64,000 bases of DNA, taken from positions 2,728,001-2,792,000 of the forward strand of contig NZ_DAJPEN010000001.1 in the NCBI RefSeq assembly GCF_025993685.1, read 5' to 3'. The translations under genes were made by a program, and so were the position numbers. The stretch comes from Bacteroides mediterraneensis. GTDB lineage: Bacteria > Bacteroidota > Bacteroidia > Bacteroidales > Bacteroidaceae. Below, in pieces: positions 63,403 through 64,000 of the stretch. The number at the start of each line of letters is the position of its first letter. Position 1 is the stretch's first letter. The notes beneath the pieces are model-generated. The model searched no databases and had not been told where the DNA came from. It saw only the letters and a program-made list of their open reading frames with translations.

Positions 63403-63971
63403 ATCATAGAAGATTTTTCATTATTAGAAATATACTCTTTTTCATGCTCAGTCACATAATGCAGGAATTCAATCGTCTTCAGACGTTGTTCTACACTTGT
63501 TTTAGATACAAATAGAGGTTCTTCATCACTGGCACACCAATGGGCATACATATCAATAAGTGCCTGGATTTCTCTCCTTATATATTGTGGCACACGCATG
63601 GTTACAGAAGGAGAATTTCCGGCAAGCTTCTTTCTGCCAGTTCCTTTTCTTCTTCCGCCTTTCTTTTGTGCTATAATCTTCTCAATATCGACAGAAGTTA
63701 GAATTTGAGGTCTATAATATTCAGGTAAACCACCCTTGGCCTTGTAATAATAACTGCCATAAGGATTTCTCCATACCCGATCGAGTTTATTCAATAAGTA
63801 GAGTCGGACTACTTCCTTGCACAATTCATGGTCATAAATATTCCTGACTGATTTTGTCACATTTTCAGAGGTATAAAATGGTATAATAATATCGTATTTT
63901 GTAACGAGAGTATCTGTCGGATTCATAATACAAAATGAGTTATTTGATTTTGTTACTTTTTCAAAAGGCAT
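63399..63971 (-). CDS. Hypothetical ICE protein with basic RHH-like motif
   Basis: The 190-residue protein has an N-terminal part without motifs, then a basic stretch (KKGGRRKGTGRKKLAGNSPS, about 102-121) followed by VTMRVPQYIRREIQALIDMY, which resembles a ribbon-helix-helix DNA-binding segment. The C-terminus has a helix with Glu/Lys. It could be a regulator or plasmid-type DNA-binding protein of the ICE. The start may be residue 16 (MNPTDTL). The upstream gene is not in the window. Confidence 0.65.
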   Translation of the reverse strand: MPFEKVTKSNNSFCIMNPTDTLVTKYDIIIPFYTSENVTKSVRNIYDHELCKEVVRLYLLNKLDRVWRNPYGSYYYKAKGGLPEYYRPQILTSVDIEKIIAQKKGGRRKGTGRKKLAGNSPSVTMRVPQYIRREIQALIDMYAHWCASDEEPLFVSKTSVEQRLKTIEFLHYVTEHEKEYISNNEKSSMI

Positions 63972-64000
63972 AATTAATGCTTATATAAAGCATAGCAACA

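Overview
The window reads as a chromosomal segment of a gut Bacteroidales species (Bacteroides or Phocaeicola type) that carries most of an integrative conjugative element (ICE). The evidence is a SusC/SusD pair, several promoter boxes of the Bacteroides form TAnnTTTG, and a transfer operon in the traA-traQ order of the CTnDOT/CTn341 family. There is no ribosomal RNA, CRISPR array or complete tRNA, and no integrase gene inside the window.

Region 1 (1-12.4 kb) is chromosomal. It starts with the last codons of an outer-membrane barrel protein and an S41 lipoprotein protease. A small polysaccharide-utilisation locus follows on the minus strand: SusC-like transporter, SusD-like lipoprotein, GH29 alpha-fucosidase, a CBM9-like/GHL10-type secreted hydrolase and a PNGase F-type amidase. 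The enzyme set suggests a locus for fucosylated N-glycoproteins.

Region 2 (12.4-24.2 kb) looks like the left end of the ICE. A terminator and a fragment resembling a tRNA 3' end mark a probable attachment site. Two diverged 230-bp direct repeats flank a RibD/DHFR-like gene. Then come an XRE protein with a ruined ImmA metallopeptidase site, an AraC-GyrI regulator coupled to RteC, small HTH proteins, a Toprim primase-helicase, a Panacea-domain gene with a short partner (probable toxin-antitoxin), and an operon of an unknown protein with an intact XRE-ImmA protein.

Region 3 (24.3-41.2 kb) holds the ICE maintenance operon (DUF4099/DUF3945 protein, topoisomerase III, a 2,058-residue methylase-helicase), a low-GC block of unknown genes, and an unusual two-gene cassette: a phospholipase D-like/coiled-coil/YfaP-like protein followed by an OLD-like ATPase with a possible HEPN RNase motif. 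That cassette is the best candidate here for an undescribed defence system.

Region 4 (41-59 kb) is the conjugation module: mobA, mobB and mobC on the minus strand, a hairpin-rich probable oriT, then a ParA/TraA-like gene and traB to traQ on the plus strand. traQ, the last gene, is split by a complete IS66-family element with an 8-bp target duplication.

Region 5 (59-64 kb) has a divergent pair (HTH-like 375-residue protein and an HNH-like predicted nuclease with hydrophobic tail), PcfK/PcfJ, a strongly structured 130-bp noncoding element and an unknown protein. The right end of the ICE lies beyond the window.
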